Below are positions 1-6,468 of a stretch of DNA of 7,144 nt, piece after piece (within the stretch, counting starts at the first letter, position 1; each line of letters begins with the position of its first letter). The stretch is from Candidatus Thorarchaeota archaeon. Its GTDB lineage: Archaea; Asgardarchaeota; Thorarchaeia; Thorarchaeales; Thorarchaeaceae. Location of the stretch: NCBI GenBank assembly GCA_016840965.1, contig JAEORI010000019.1, positions 1 through 7,144 of the forward strand, read 5' to 3'. The notes under the pieces were generated by a model. The model did not search any database and was not told the origin of the DNA. It worked only from the letters and a program-made list of their open reading frames with translations. A program made the position numbers and the translations under genes.

Positions 1-1
1 C

Positions 2-100
2 AATTGGCTATCTGAGGACAGAAATGTCCAGCGACGAGTCATAGTTAGACTGAGGAGCCACTTCCTGAACGCAGTTGTCTACTTGTGGATGGAGAATTGA
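2..100 (+). CDS. Possible C-terminal end of an upstream gene (partial)
   Basis: One plus-strand frame is open from the left edge to a TGA at 98-100, giving about 32 residues that end in ...VVYLWMEN. The stop lies one base before the ATG of the next gene at 102, and that gene's GGAG ribosome binding site lies inside these last codons. This is the usual arrangement of translationally coupled archaeal genes and is the main argument for a real coding end. The peptide mixes basic and hydrophobic residues and matches no family I recognise. A second frame is open only to a TAG at 42-44 and is a weaker alternative. The fragment is too short to exclude chance. Confidence 0.4.
   Translation, partial: NWLSEDRNVQRRVIVRLRSHFLNAVVYLWMEN
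91..94 (+). promoter_or_regulatory. Ribosome binding site of the membrane protein gene
   Basis: GGAG lies seven bases before the ATG at 102. It favours that ATG over the TTG at 75, which would add nine residues and has no comparable site in front of it. Confidence 0.55.
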
Positions 101-101
101 G

Positions 102-680
102 ATGCTTGAGGTAATGCTGTATTTTGTAATGTATTTCTTTGCAGGATTTTCACTCAAGCTAGGAGATGACCTTCTAGACGAGCTCGATAAACCTCAAGCA
201 GCATGGGTCCCATTGTCTTTCGCTGGAATTTTATTTGGTCTGCTGATGACAGTTTCGGAATGGGACTTGGTCTTACTGGCCAGTATAGTAATTGGTGTGT
301 TAGTATCAGGAAAGGTAAACCGTCCCCAGTTTATTGTAGGGTTTGTGATAATTCTTGGTACTCTATTGATAGTTGGAGTGCCAATTGTGACAAACTGGTT
401 GGACTGGTGGGCTTTGCTTTTCATTCTCTTTATGGCGGCAGTCCTTGATGAGAAGGGAAATGACTGGGCTGATAGAGAAAGGTCGCCACTGGTTTTCAAG
501 TTATTCGAGTACAGATTCGTGCTGAAGATAGTTGTACTCGGCTTAGTGATACCTTGGCCAATGTTCCTTTCAGCAGCAATTGGACTTTGGGTTTTTGATA
601 TCGGTTACGAAACCACACGTTTGCTACTTAAACGCATATCAAGAAAGGGTCTTGTAAGCGAGACTGCAACAGACGTCTAG
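102..680 (+). CDS. Small multi-pass integral membrane protein, function unknown
   Basis: This 192-residue protein is dominated by hydrophobic stretches. Likely membrane segments are at about residues 2-18, 34-52, 54-70, 76-98, 101-115 and 138-166. Acidic motifs follow several of them: GDDLLDE at 21-27, LDEKGNDWAD at 115-124 and FDIGYE at 165-170. Their repeated position at membrane boundaries suggests a metal- or phosphate-binding face, but this is inference. The C-terminal tail from about 172 is basic and then polar, so it is probably cytosolic. The general pattern recalls uncharacterised archaeal membrane proteins of about 180 residues; I cannot assign a function. The acidic motifs only loosely resemble those of UbiA-type prenyltransferases, and the protein is too short for that family. 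The ATG at 102 was chosen over a TTG at 75 because of the GGAG at 91-94. The 3' end overlaps the convergent radical SAM gene by 42 bases. Confidence 0.8.
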   Translation: MLEVMLYFVMYFFAGFSLKLGDDLLDELDKPQAAWVPLSFAGILFGLLMTVSEWDLVLLASIVIGVLVSGKVNRPQFIVGFVIILGTLLIVGVPIVTNWLDWWALLFILFMAAVLDEKGNDWADRERSPLVFKLFEYRFVLKIVVLGLVIPWPMFLSAAIGLWVFDIGYETTRLLLKRISRKGLVSETATDV

Positions 681-1646
681 AAAAACAGGCTTTAATCCTG
701 TTGCCATGGCGAAATTCACCCCATCTTGACTTATCAAAGCAATTCCATTTGCACCGCTCAAAATTGCATATTTGTCAGTCTCAATCTTGTGATTGCCCAT
801 TGGTCGAGCGCATCCCAGGAGAAGAGGAACTTCTTTCATTCCAAGCCTTGCTACTGTCATAATGCGTCCAATGTCCTCAGGGGCAGGCGGATTGACACCT
901 TCCATCGAGGTCTTCCTGAGAGGACTCAATGCAATTATCACAACTGCAGCTGGATTGCCTTGAGCGATTAAATCCAAGGCTTCAACTTCACCAGTTAGTT
1001 TTCCATAGTCAAGACCTACCAGAATATGAGGTACCGTTGGTATTCCAAGCTCTTCAAGGATATCAAGTGATAAGCGCATCATTTTTGGTCCATTATCTAA
1101 ATGATAGACTTCCTTTGACACACGTTCATTTCCAATGACGTCAAGCATTGCGGCATCGATTTGGGCTTCTGCTAAGCCCTGAGCTGTCTTTTCACTGACC
1201 AGACCAGTGTGCACCACAATCTCAAGGCCTAGTTCAGATTTCACTCTTTGAATCGATTTTGTAAACCGTTCTAGTGGTACATGACCCTTTGAGTCTGATC
1301 CACCACTGATGAGGACACCTTCACCACCCAGCTTCTTAATTTCATGACATCTTTCAAACAAATTTTCAGGAGTAACAGTTGCTTCCATGCCTTTCAAGAG
1401 ATGCCCATCACAATGTTCACATTTGAGTGAACATGACGTGCCTGTCACACTTAGGGAAACAAAGTTCTGAGCACTGACCTGAGTATGGTCTTTAATTTGG
1501 TATGGGTATGCTGTTGGACTATAGCATAGTAGATCATTGCCGTAAATAATCAGTCGTTGGTCAAATCCCTCTTTCATTAGTTCTCGAAGGTCCTCTGTTG
1601 AAGCTTGAAGGACATTAGGACCATCATTGATTATGCTAAAGCTCAA
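639..1646 (-). CDS. Radical SAM protein of the archaeal biotin-synthase-like group (COG1856-like); candidate lipoyl synthase component
   Basis: This 335-residue protein carries the radical SAM cluster motif CSLKCEHC (Cys72, Cys76, Cys79; CX3CX2C), which binds the [4Fe-4S] cluster that cleaves S-adenosylmethionine. A SAM-binding glycine-rich strand follows at ISGGSD (113-118). Other family-like segments are VHTGLV (145-150), EVYHLD (179-184), PHILVGLDYGKL (206-217) and GCARP (278-282). The overall pattern is that of the archaeal biotin-synthase-like proteins I remember as COG1856. Members of related groups work as pairs (LipS1/LipS2) to insert sulfur into octanoyl-lipoyl domains, so a role in lipoate synthesis is plausible but not shown; no partner gene is in this window. 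Extra cysteines at 279, 326 and 327 could bind an auxiliary cluster. The start is a TTG with a strong GGAGG seven bases upstream and an in-frame TAG just before that; the next methionine is residue 24. The gene faces away from the acyl-CoA synthetase genes. Confidence 0.88.
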   Translation of the reverse strand: MSFSIINDGPNVLQASTEDLRELMKEGFDQRLIIYGNDLLCYSPTAYPYQIKDHTQVSAQNFVSLSVTGTSCSLKCEHCDGHLLKGMEATVTPENLFERCHEIKKLGGEGVLISGGSDSKGHVPLERFTKSIQRVKSELGLEIVVHTGLVSEKTAQGLAEAQIDAAMLDVIGNERVSKEVYHLDNGPKMMRLSLDILEELGIPTVPHILVGLDYGKLTGEVEALDLIAQGNPAAVVIIALSPLRKTSMEGVNPPAPEDIGRIMTVARLGMKEVPLLLGCARPMGNHKIETDKYAILSGANGIALISQDGVNFAMATGLKPVFLDVCCSLAYKTLS

Positions 1647-1653
1647 AGGATTT

Positions 1654-1658
1654 CCTCC
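1654..1658 (-). promoter_or_regulatory. Ribosome binding site deciding the TTG start of the radical SAM gene
   Basis: On the minus strand a full GGAGG stands seven bases before the TTG at 1646-1644. An in-frame TAG lies just upstream of it, so no longer version of the protein is possible. This makes the TTG start convincing. Confidence 0.8.
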
Positions 1659-1666
1659 AGACTATT

Positions 1667-1679
1667 CAGGTCATACCTG
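1667..1679. repeat. Short perfect palindrome CAGGT-cat-ACCTG
   Basis: Five-base arms at 1667-1671 and 1675-1679 are exact reverse complements around a three-base spacer. The element lies 20 bases upstream of the radical SAM start codon, just before its ribosome binding site, where a bound repressor could block initiation. An element this short can arise by chance. Confidence 0.3.
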
Positions 1680-1688
1680 CTTTTAGGA

Positions 1689-1711
1689 TTGTCATGTGTG
1701 CCACAGGACAA
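1689..1711. promoter_or_regulatory. 23-bp imperfect dyad, candidate operator
   Basis: The arms TTGTCATGTG (1689-1698) and CACAGGACAA (1702-1711) are reverse complements at nine of ten positions, around the spacer TGC. The centre is near the middle of the divergent intergenic region. Two half-sites with centres about 13 bases apart fit a dimeric helix-turn-helix regulator. If transcribed it would also form a hairpin, but there is no U-run after it to suggest a terminator. Which regulator binds it is unknown. Confidence 0.45.
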
Positions 1712-1762
1712 CAAACAAGTACATCTTGATTTCCCGTAATATGCAACTCCTCCCAAGCCAAT

Positions 1763-1767
1763 AGGTG
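1763..1767 (+). promoter_or_regulatory. Ribosome binding site for the GTG start of the alpha subunit gene
   Basis: AGGTG, which matches the 3' half of the archaeal consensus GGAGGTGAT, ends seven bases before the GTG at 1775. The nearby ATG at 1773 is out of frame and runs straight into TGA, so it is not a start for this protein. Confidence 0.6.
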
Positions 1768-1774
1768 GTGTAAT

Positions 1775-3217
1775 GTGACTACAGTTGATACTGACTCAAT
1801 TGACCTGTTCTTTAATGCAAAGAGTGTGGCAATTTATGGCGCTTCAGCAAGTCTGAACAGTGTAGGGCAAGCAATAGTCCAGAATTTCATTAAACCACAA
1901 TACACTGGGAAGGTCTATGGAGTCAATCCAAAATACACGCAGGTCTTGGGTATCCCTTGCTATCCTACGCTCCAAGATATTGAAGGACCAGTAGACTTGG
2001 TTGTGGTTGCAGTACCAGCTAGAATTACACCAAGAGTGTTTGAGGATATCGCCGCGAAGGGGACAAAAGCAGTCATTGTGATATCAGGAGGTTTCTCGGA
2101 AACCGGTCCGAAAGGAGCCGAAATCGAGAATGAGATTGTTGCGATTGCGCGAAAGAGTAAGATTAGAATTATTGGTCCAAATTGTGTAGGTGTCGTAGAT
2201 ACCCTCAGTCATATTGACACATTCTTTTTGCCAGAGTATCGATGTGGCCGTCCGAAATCAAGTAATGTTGCGAATATCTCACTTGTATCCCAGTCAGGAG
2301 CATTTGCTGCAGCAATATCAGACTGGACTGCTGAACTTGGTCTAGGAATCAGCAAGCTCATCAGCCTAGGGAACAAGTGTGATGTTGATGACGATGACCT
2401 TCTTTGTTATCTGGGGGAAGACTCCACAACACAAGTCATCTGTTACTATACTGAGGGCTATGACGAAGCCAAAGGTCGGACCTTCTTCGATACTGCAAGG
2501 ACTGTTACACCACAGAAGCCAGTTCTGGTTGTGAAATCAGGAAGAGGCCAAAAAGCCAGAGCCGCATCAATTTCACACACTGGGTCTTTGGCAGGCTCTG
2601 ATAGTGTCGTTGAAGCGGCATACAAACAAGCGGGAATAATCAGGGCTGATAACTTCGAACATATGTTCGACATGGCAAAAGCGCTAGCTATGCAACCACC
2701 AGCCAAGGGTGATAGAGTACTCATGGTCACAAATGGAGGCGGTCTCGGAGTAATGACAACAGATGCCCTTGAAGCCCTAGGTCTCAACATTCCCAGCCCA
2801 TCTGAAAAGCTCGTGAAGGCGTTTAATGAGAAACTTCCTGCATATTGTGCAGTAGGTAATCCAATTGATGTGGTTGGAGATGCAAACTCTAACAGGTACA
2901 ACATTGTGTTTGAAGAGGCGATTGCAAGCAGTGAGTATGATATCTTCGTGGTTGGCATGTTATTGCAAACACCAAGCCTGGATATGGATGTGACAAATGT
3001 GATTGCCAATCATCAGCGATCTTCAGGATTGCCATTTGTTGTTGTTTCCATGGGAGGGGGATTCACAACAAAGGCAGGCGAGATAATGGCACTCATGGGT
3101 GTACCAACTTATGCTACGGGCGAGAAAGCAGCTCTCGCTGCAAAAGCCCTTGCGCAATATGGTGAAATCAAGTATGGTGCAAAGTTCACTAAAACAGTGG
3201 TGGCTGGCAAACGATAA
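1775..3217 (+). CDS. ADP-forming acyl-CoA (acetyl-CoA) synthetase, alpha subunit
   Basis: This is the larger subunit of the enzyme that converts acyl-CoA, ADP and phosphate into the free acid, CoA and ATP. It is a cytosolic energy-conserving step of archaeal sugar, peptide and amino-acid fermentation. The 480 residues are close to the usual length. The N-terminal CoA-binding Rossmann domain covers about 10-145, with YGASASLNSVG at 21-31 and IGPNCVGV at 133-140. The succinyl-CoA-ligase-like domain follows with SQSGAF at 172-177 and the loop ISHTGSLAG at 266-274, whose His268 fits the phosphorylated catalytic histidine of the family. Glu227 in YYTEGY is a candidate for the residue that steadies the phosphohistidine. 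A third domain from about 310 contains NGGGLGV (320-326) and GNPIDVVGDA (361-370). The gene starts with GTG. The beta subunit gene follows after 44 bases, so the two are almost surely cotranscribed. The substrate (acetate, branched-chain or aryl acids, or another acid) cannot be read from the sequence. Confidence 0.95.
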   Translation: MTTVDTDSIDLFFNAKSVAIYGASASLNSVGQAIVQNFIKPQYTGKVYGVNPKYTQVLGIPCYPTLQDIEGPVDLVVVAVPARITPRVFEDIAAKGTKAVIVISGGFSETGPKGAEIENEIVAIARKSKIRIIGPNCVGVVDTLSHIDTFFLPEYRCGRPKSSNVANISLVSQSGAFAAAISDWTAELGLGISKLISLGNKCDVDDDDLLCYLGEDSTTQVICYYTEGYDEAKGRTFFDTARTVTPQKPVLVVKSGRGQKARAASISHTGSLAGSDSVVEAAYKQAGIIRADNFEHMFDMAKALAMQPPAKGDRVLMVTNGGGLGVMTTDALEALGLNIPSPSEKLVKAFNEKLPAYCAVGNPIDVVGDANSNRYNIVFEEAIASSEYDIFVVGMLLQTPSLDMDVTNVIANHQRSSGLPFVVVSMGGGFTTKAGEIMALMGVPTYATGEKAALAAKALAQYGEIKYGAKFTKTVVAGKR

Positions 3218-3245
3218 AAGGGATGGATATTCCAGCAACAATCGA

Positions 3246-3250
3246 GAGGT
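3246..3250 (+). promoter_or_regulatory. Ribosome binding site of the beta subunit gene
   Basis: GAGGT lies 11 bases before the ATG at 3262, a slightly long spacing. The 44 bases between the subunit genes hold nothing else I can recognise, which fits a single transcript. Confidence 0.45.
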
Positions 3251-3261
3251 CTGAGTCTTAG

Positions 3262-4002
3262 ATGAAAGAAGCAAAAAAGATTTTCAAAATCGCTCGTGAG
3301 GAGGACAGAACCTTTGTCCTTGAGCACGAAGCAAAGGACATAATGAGAGCCTATGGCATTCCAATTCCAGCTTATGCAACTGCGAGCACAGCTGATGAAG
3401 CAGTTGAGAAATCTAAGAGCATTGGATTCCCAGTAGTACTCAAGATTCTTTCCAAGGACATTCTGCACAAATCGGATGCAGGAGGCGTGAAAATCAATCT
3501 TAAAGACGAAAATGCAGTTCGAAAGGCTTTCGACGAAATCATGGAGAACGCAAAGGAATATGGAAAAGAGAAGGGCGTGGATGTGGATTTGAGTCGAGGA
3601 GTATTCATCTCTGATTTTGCAGACATGGGTACCGAAATCATTGTGGGAGTCATAAAAGATCCACAGTTTGGTCATGCCCTAATGGCGGGTCTTGGAGGAA
3701 TCTTTGTTGAGGTTCTCAAAGATGTGTCTTTCAGACTAATTCCATTTGATGAGGATGATGCGAAGGAGATGTTGAAGGAACTCAAAGCGTACAAGATTCT
3801 CGAAGGCATAAGAGGTGAAGGCCCTCGTGATGTAGACGCATTAATCAAAATCATGCTTGCAGTTTCAAAAATGGTTGAAGAGAACCCGGAAATTATCGAA
3901 CTTGACTGTAATCCAACTTTTGTATATGAGAAAGGAAAAGGCGCAGTTGTAGTAGATGCGAGAATTCTAATAGATAATGAGAATAGAGTTCCTAGTCATT
4001 GA
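3262..4002 (+). CDS. ADP-forming acyl-CoA (acetyl-CoA) synthetase, beta subunit (ATP-grasp)
   Basis: This 246-residue protein is the nucleotide-binding partner of the alpha subunit encoded just upstream. It has the ATP-grasp fold: an N-terminal part with AYGIPIP (30-36), the segment GFPVVLKILSKDILHKSDAGG at about 55-75, and the core with GVIKDPQFGHALMAGLGG and FVEVLKDVSFRLIP. The ELDCNP motif near the end supplies the usual metal-binding acidic and asparagine side chains. His69 in LHKSD sits where the beta subunits of Pyrococcus-type enzymes have the second histidine (about position 71), which relays the phosphoryl group from the alpha subunit to ADP. The length is slightly above the usual 230-odd residues. 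The active enzyme is expected to be a heterotetramer of two alpha and two beta subunits. Its last 11 bases overlap the end of the convergent minus-strand gene. Confidence 0.95.
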   Translation: MKEAKKIFKIAREEDRTFVLEHEAKDIMRAYGIPIPAYATASTADEAVEKSKSIGFPVVLKILSKDILHKSDAGGVKINLKDENAVRKAFDEIMENAKEYGKEKGVDVDLSRGVFISDFADMGTEIIVGVIKDPQFGHALMAGLGGIFVEVLKDVSFRLIPFDEDDAKEMLKELKAYKILEGIRGEGPRDVDALIKIMLAVSKMVEENPEIIELDCNPTFVYEKGKGAVVVDARILIDNENRVPSH

Positions 4003-5260
4003 TTAGATTATAAAGAAGAACTAGACCTCTCTTGAGATCAATATCCCTCAAAGGCACTTTCGTGGATGTCTTTGTAGTCGCGGCTATAAGTAGCAAGAGC
4101 GCAATCAGTCGCGGTACAAGACGTGCATATTGAAGTAGAAAATCCTTGTTTCCAGTTGAATCTACAACAAGACCTTCAAGACGTCTCGTTAGAAGCTGAA
4201 TCCTTTCCTCAACGCCATCATCCATCTTGAGACCTTTGAAGAGATTCATAGCAGCTGATTCGTTTTGAAGGAAATCTAACGTAACTCCAATCTTTTCGAG
4301 CGTTTGTAAGGCATCTACAATTGTGGAGTCATAATGCTCCTCCTCAAGCCGTTCTATCTCTTGTTTTACAGCTCGGAGTTGGCCCAAGAGTCGTAGTGAG
4401 TTTGTGAGTATAGTCCGAGAAGCCCCAGAAGTGGCTGAAGCCATTTCTGCCAGATAATCACCATGCGTCTTCTCAAGGCTAGCAGCCACTGATGAGTTCA
4501 ATCGTTTTTCAAAACCGGGTGAGAATCCAATACTTGCTGCTTTGGGTAGGATTGTATGCATTCCAAGTCTACGAATGACTGTAAGCGATTTGAAATCCTC
4601 ACTTGGAGTATAGAAGAGGAGTATTCGAAGAATATCATATGCGGTTTCAAAGTCAGCTTCTGTTATCACATTACGACCTTGTCCTTTGCATGCGAAAGCA
4701 CTGAGAAGAGCCCATGAAGACATGGAAACCTCGCGAAGAGTTTCTCTTCGAGCTGAATCAGCAAGCTCATGTTCTTCCAAGAAACGCATCAGTTTCTCCC
4801 CAGCACCTGAGATTCTCTGTAGTGTATTAGGTCCAAATTGGAGATCTGAAATGGACTTGATGAAATTCCTTGGTTCTCGAGAGGGCGGCTTCAAAACTAA
4901 ACCAGGTTCATTTCGTGTCATTGACCACCATTTCGATGTCGAAGTGAAATAATCGAGAACATCAATTGCTTCAGTCATGTCAGTGGGAGTTGCTAGATTC
5001 CGTGAGTCTAGATATGCTACAAGTTTTGTGATGAAACTCAGAAATTGTGTTAAATGGACTGAAATCTTGAACCCAAGGAGCTGAAATTCTGCAAACCTTT
5101 TTGCAACAGTGTCGATTTGTTTAGGCAAAGAGTCTTCTAACCGTGTTTGTAGAAGACCTCTGTAGACATCAACTGGAGTCCGTGCCAAAGCCCTGTAATC
5201 TCCTGTTATGACAATTCGCAGGTTTTGGCATATAAAGGCTGACAAGACACTACTTTCCAT
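3992..5260 (-). CDS. Uncharacterised helical protein with three AAA+-lid-like segments, last gene of the GTPase-uppS operon
   Basis: I do not recognise this 422-residue protein. It appears soluble and almost wholly helical. Three segments share a pattern of a hydrophobic helix, a short polar turn, then a Thr/Pro-Asp capped helix ending in aliphatic and aromatic residues. They lie at about 70-108 (core TPTDMTEAIDVLDYF), 176-217 (core ITEADFETAYDILRIL) and 376-421 (core VPLRDIDLKRGLVLLY). The second especially resembles the helical lid that follows the ATPase core in MCM and MoxR proteins, but no Walker A or B motif is present. A charged stretch at about 292-310 could form a coiled coil. Residues 382-395 are very hydrophobic and could be a buried helix or membrane contact. 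The ATG start lies inside the end of uppS (11-base overlap) with only a weak AGAAG before it, so translation is probably coupled to uppS. The 3' end overlaps the beta subunit gene by 11 bases. Confidence 0.85.
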   Translation of the reverse strand: MESSVLSAFICQNLRIVITGDYRALARTPVDVYRGLLQTRLEDSLPKQIDTVAKRFAEFQLLGFKISVHLTQFLSFITKLVAYLDSRNLATPTDMTEAIDVLDYFTSTSKWWSMTRNEPGLVLKPPSREPRNFIKSISDLQFGPNTLQRISGAGEKLMRFLEEHELADSARRETLREVSMSSWALLSAFACKGQGRNVITEADFETAYDILRILLFYTPSEDFKSLTVIRRLGMHTILPKAASIGFSPGFEKRLNSSVAASLEKTHGDYLAEMASATSGASRTILTNSLRLLGQLRAVKQEIERLEEEHYDSTIVDALQTLEKIGVTLDFLQNESAAMNLFKGLKMDDGVEERIQLLTRRLEGLVVDSTGNKDFLLQYARLVPRLIALLLLIAATTKTSTKVPLRDIDLKRGLVLLYNLIND

Positions 5261-6026
5261 ATCTTCTAGACCGGTTTTCGTAGGACCTTAAAGCGCGCCA
5301 TACATCAATCCGGCGAACAGCTGGCCAATAGATTTGTGCAAAGTAGAGTTCAGAATAGGCAGATTGCCATAAGAGAAAACCAGAGAGGCGTTCTTCACCA
5401 GATGTGCGTATTATGAGGTCAGGATCAGGAATACCATTCGTGTAGAGGTGACTCTCAATGAGTTCCTCATTAATCTGAGCGGGGTGCAGCTCGCCAGACT
5501 CAATCTTTTCGCTAATCGCCTTCACAGCATCGACTAGCTCTGCTCTTCCAGAGTACCCTATCGCAACATTGAGAATGTGATCCTCATATTCTTTGGTTTC
5601 TTCTTCAGCCTCACGTATTGCTTTCTGAACCTCTTCAGGCAAGAGGTCAACTCTTCCAATAGCCTGTATCCGAACACGATGTCGGTGAACATCAGGATTT
5701 CCAACAACCTCGCTGAACTTTTCCTTTGCTAGAGCCATTATTTCTTCGACTTCATCCCTACTTCTCTGAAAGTTCTCGATGGAGAAGGCATACAGGGTAC
5801 AGACTTTCACATTAGCTTCCCAAAGAATACGCAACACTTCCATGACTTTGGCTGCGCCTTTATGGTGACCAAACCATGGAACTTCAAGACCATGTTTTCT
5901 TGCATATCGACGGTTCCCATCAAGAATAATCCCAACATGTCTTGGAGCCTTGTCCTTGTCTAGCTGTCTGAACAGATAGTATTCATACAGTCTATACATA
6001 GGACCTGATAGATTCAAGTTTAACAC
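5250..6026 (-). CDS. uppS: Cis-prenyltransferase (polyprenyl diphosphate synthase, UppS family)
   Basis: The enzyme adds isopentenyl diphosphate units in cis to an allylic diphosphate, making the long polyprenyl diphosphate used, after processing, as the lipid carrier for glycans. In archaea this feeds the dolichol-type carrier of N-glycosylation. The 258 residues match the family length. The motif HVGIILDGNRRYARKHG at 30-46 holds the catalytic Asp36 (Asp26 in E. coli); LYAFSIENFQR is at 78-88. The C-terminal signature has Arg207, Arg213, Ser215 and Glu226, in the same spacing as Arg194, Arg200, Ser202 and Glu213 of the E. coli enzyme, so all key diphosphate- and Mg-binding residues are present. 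The N-terminal YRLYEYYL helix is typical of archaeal members. The start is uncertain: GTG at 6026, TTG at 6017 (with GGTG six bases before it) and ATG at 5999 are all possible, and an in-frame TGA five codons upstream limits extension. It follows the Roadblock gene by 64 bases and overlaps the next gene. Confidence 0.94.
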   Translation of the reverse strand: MLNLNLSGPMYRLYEYYLFRQLDKDKAPRHVGIILDGNRRYARKHGLEVPWFGHHKGAAKVMEVLRILWEANVKVCTLYAFSIENFQRSRDEVEEIMALAKEKFSEVVGNPDVHRHRVRIQAIGRVDLLPEEVQKAIREAEEETKEYEDHILNVAIGYSGRAELVDAVKAISEKIESGELHPAQINEELIESHLYTNGIPDPDLIIRTSGEERLSGFLLWQSAYSELYFAQIYWPAVRRIDVWRALRSYENRSRRYGK

Positions 6027-6090
6027 CCACTGGCTAAGTCACAAATGAAAATACTCGCTTAATAGAGTTAATGTTGCGTTGGCAGATGTA

Positions 6091-6462
6091 CTAAATCATT
6101 CCTGCAATCTTTTCAGCGGCTCGTTTCATGTCTAGGAAGATAAGACCAAGTTTTGCATTTGCTGTTGTTGATACCGTAAGACAAGCATTCATTCCAGCCT
6201 GAACGACCAAAAGCCACCCATCCACGCCTTTGATATTGACCTGTTCAAGATTCCCTTTACCAAGTTCTATTGCTGCTTTCTCGCCAAGCGTCAGCATTGC
6301 TGCAGTCATGGCTGCGACCTTTGCCTCATCTACATCTGTTGGGAGGGCAGACACAATTGGCAACCCTTCAACGCTGACAATGGCACAAGCTTCTATCTCG
6401 GGAATACTTCCCTGCAGCTCATTCAGGACACCTTCAAGTGTATTTTCGCGGGATTCTCCCAT
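6091..6462 (-). CDS. Roadblock/LC7 domain protein (MglB-like), partner of the adjacent GTPase
   Basis: This 123-residue protein is a single Roadblock/LC7 domain, about the minimal family length. The fold is visible as an N-terminal helix (TLEGVLNELQGSIPEI, 8-23), a strand pair (ACAIVSVEGLPIVSALP, 25-41), the long central helix (DEAKVAAMTAAMLTLGEKAAIEL, roughly 45-67), two further strands (EQVNIKG and GWLLVVQAG) and a final helix (residues 103-120). The turn VSVEGLPI is characteristic. Such proteins form dimers that bind small GTPases; the bacterial relative MglB is the activating protein of MglA. The gene lies 13 bases after the MglA-like GTPase gene, so the two proteins very probably interact, as inferred from family and context. 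The order, GTPase then Roadblock, is the reverse of Myxococcus mglBA. The ATG has GGTGA six bases upstream. There is no membrane segment or lipidation motif. Confidence 0.93.
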   Translation of the reverse strand: MGESRENTLEGVLNELQGSIPEIEACAIVSVEGLPIVSALPTDVDEAKVAAMTAAMLTLGEKAAIELGKGNLEQVNIKGVDGWLLVVQAGMNACLTVSTTANAKLGLIFLDMKRAAEKIAGMI

Positions 6463-6468
6463 TTGGTC

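Larger units (their letters stand above)
1647..1774. promoter_or_regulatory. Divergent intergenic region with promoters for the radical SAM and acyl-CoA synthetase genes
   Basis: The two flanking genes are transcribed away from each other, so both promoters must lie here. No strong TATA box stands out. Weak AT-rich candidates are TTTTAG at 1681-1686 and TAATATG at 1737-1743, either of which might serve one or both directions. Two inverted repeats (1667-1679 and 1689-1711) lie in the middle, which suggests shared regulation. Confidence 0.55.

Noticed and set aside
684..702. Hairpin AACAGG-N7-CCTGTT just after the membrane protein stop codon, as a possible terminator
   Set aside because: The stem is only six base pairs, it is not followed by a T-run on either strand, and it lies inside the radical SAM coding sequence.
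1672..1754. Short minus-strand open frame in the intergenic region after a GGGAGGAG (1754-1747), as a possible leader peptide
   Set aside because: The only start codon at the Shine-Dalgarno-like sequence is a TTG directly against it with no usable spacing, and the roughly 26-codon peptide resembles nothing known.
2458..3009. 183-codon minus-strand open frame within the alpha subunit gene
   Set aside because: It is fully antisense to a well-supported gene and its low-complexity Ser/Ala/Pro/Thr-rich product is typical of a shadow frame.
3109..3675. 188-codon minus-strand open frame across the alpha/beta junction
   Set aside because: It lies antisense to two strongly identified genes, its product is rich in Cys, Phe and His without any recognisable domain, and it has no supporting ribosome binding site that I can see.
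6027..6090. Internal promoter or terminator in the 64-base gap between the Roadblock gene and uppS
   Set aside because: The gap is AT-rich but shows no clear TATA box, hairpin or T-run, so I treat it as an ordinary operon gap.
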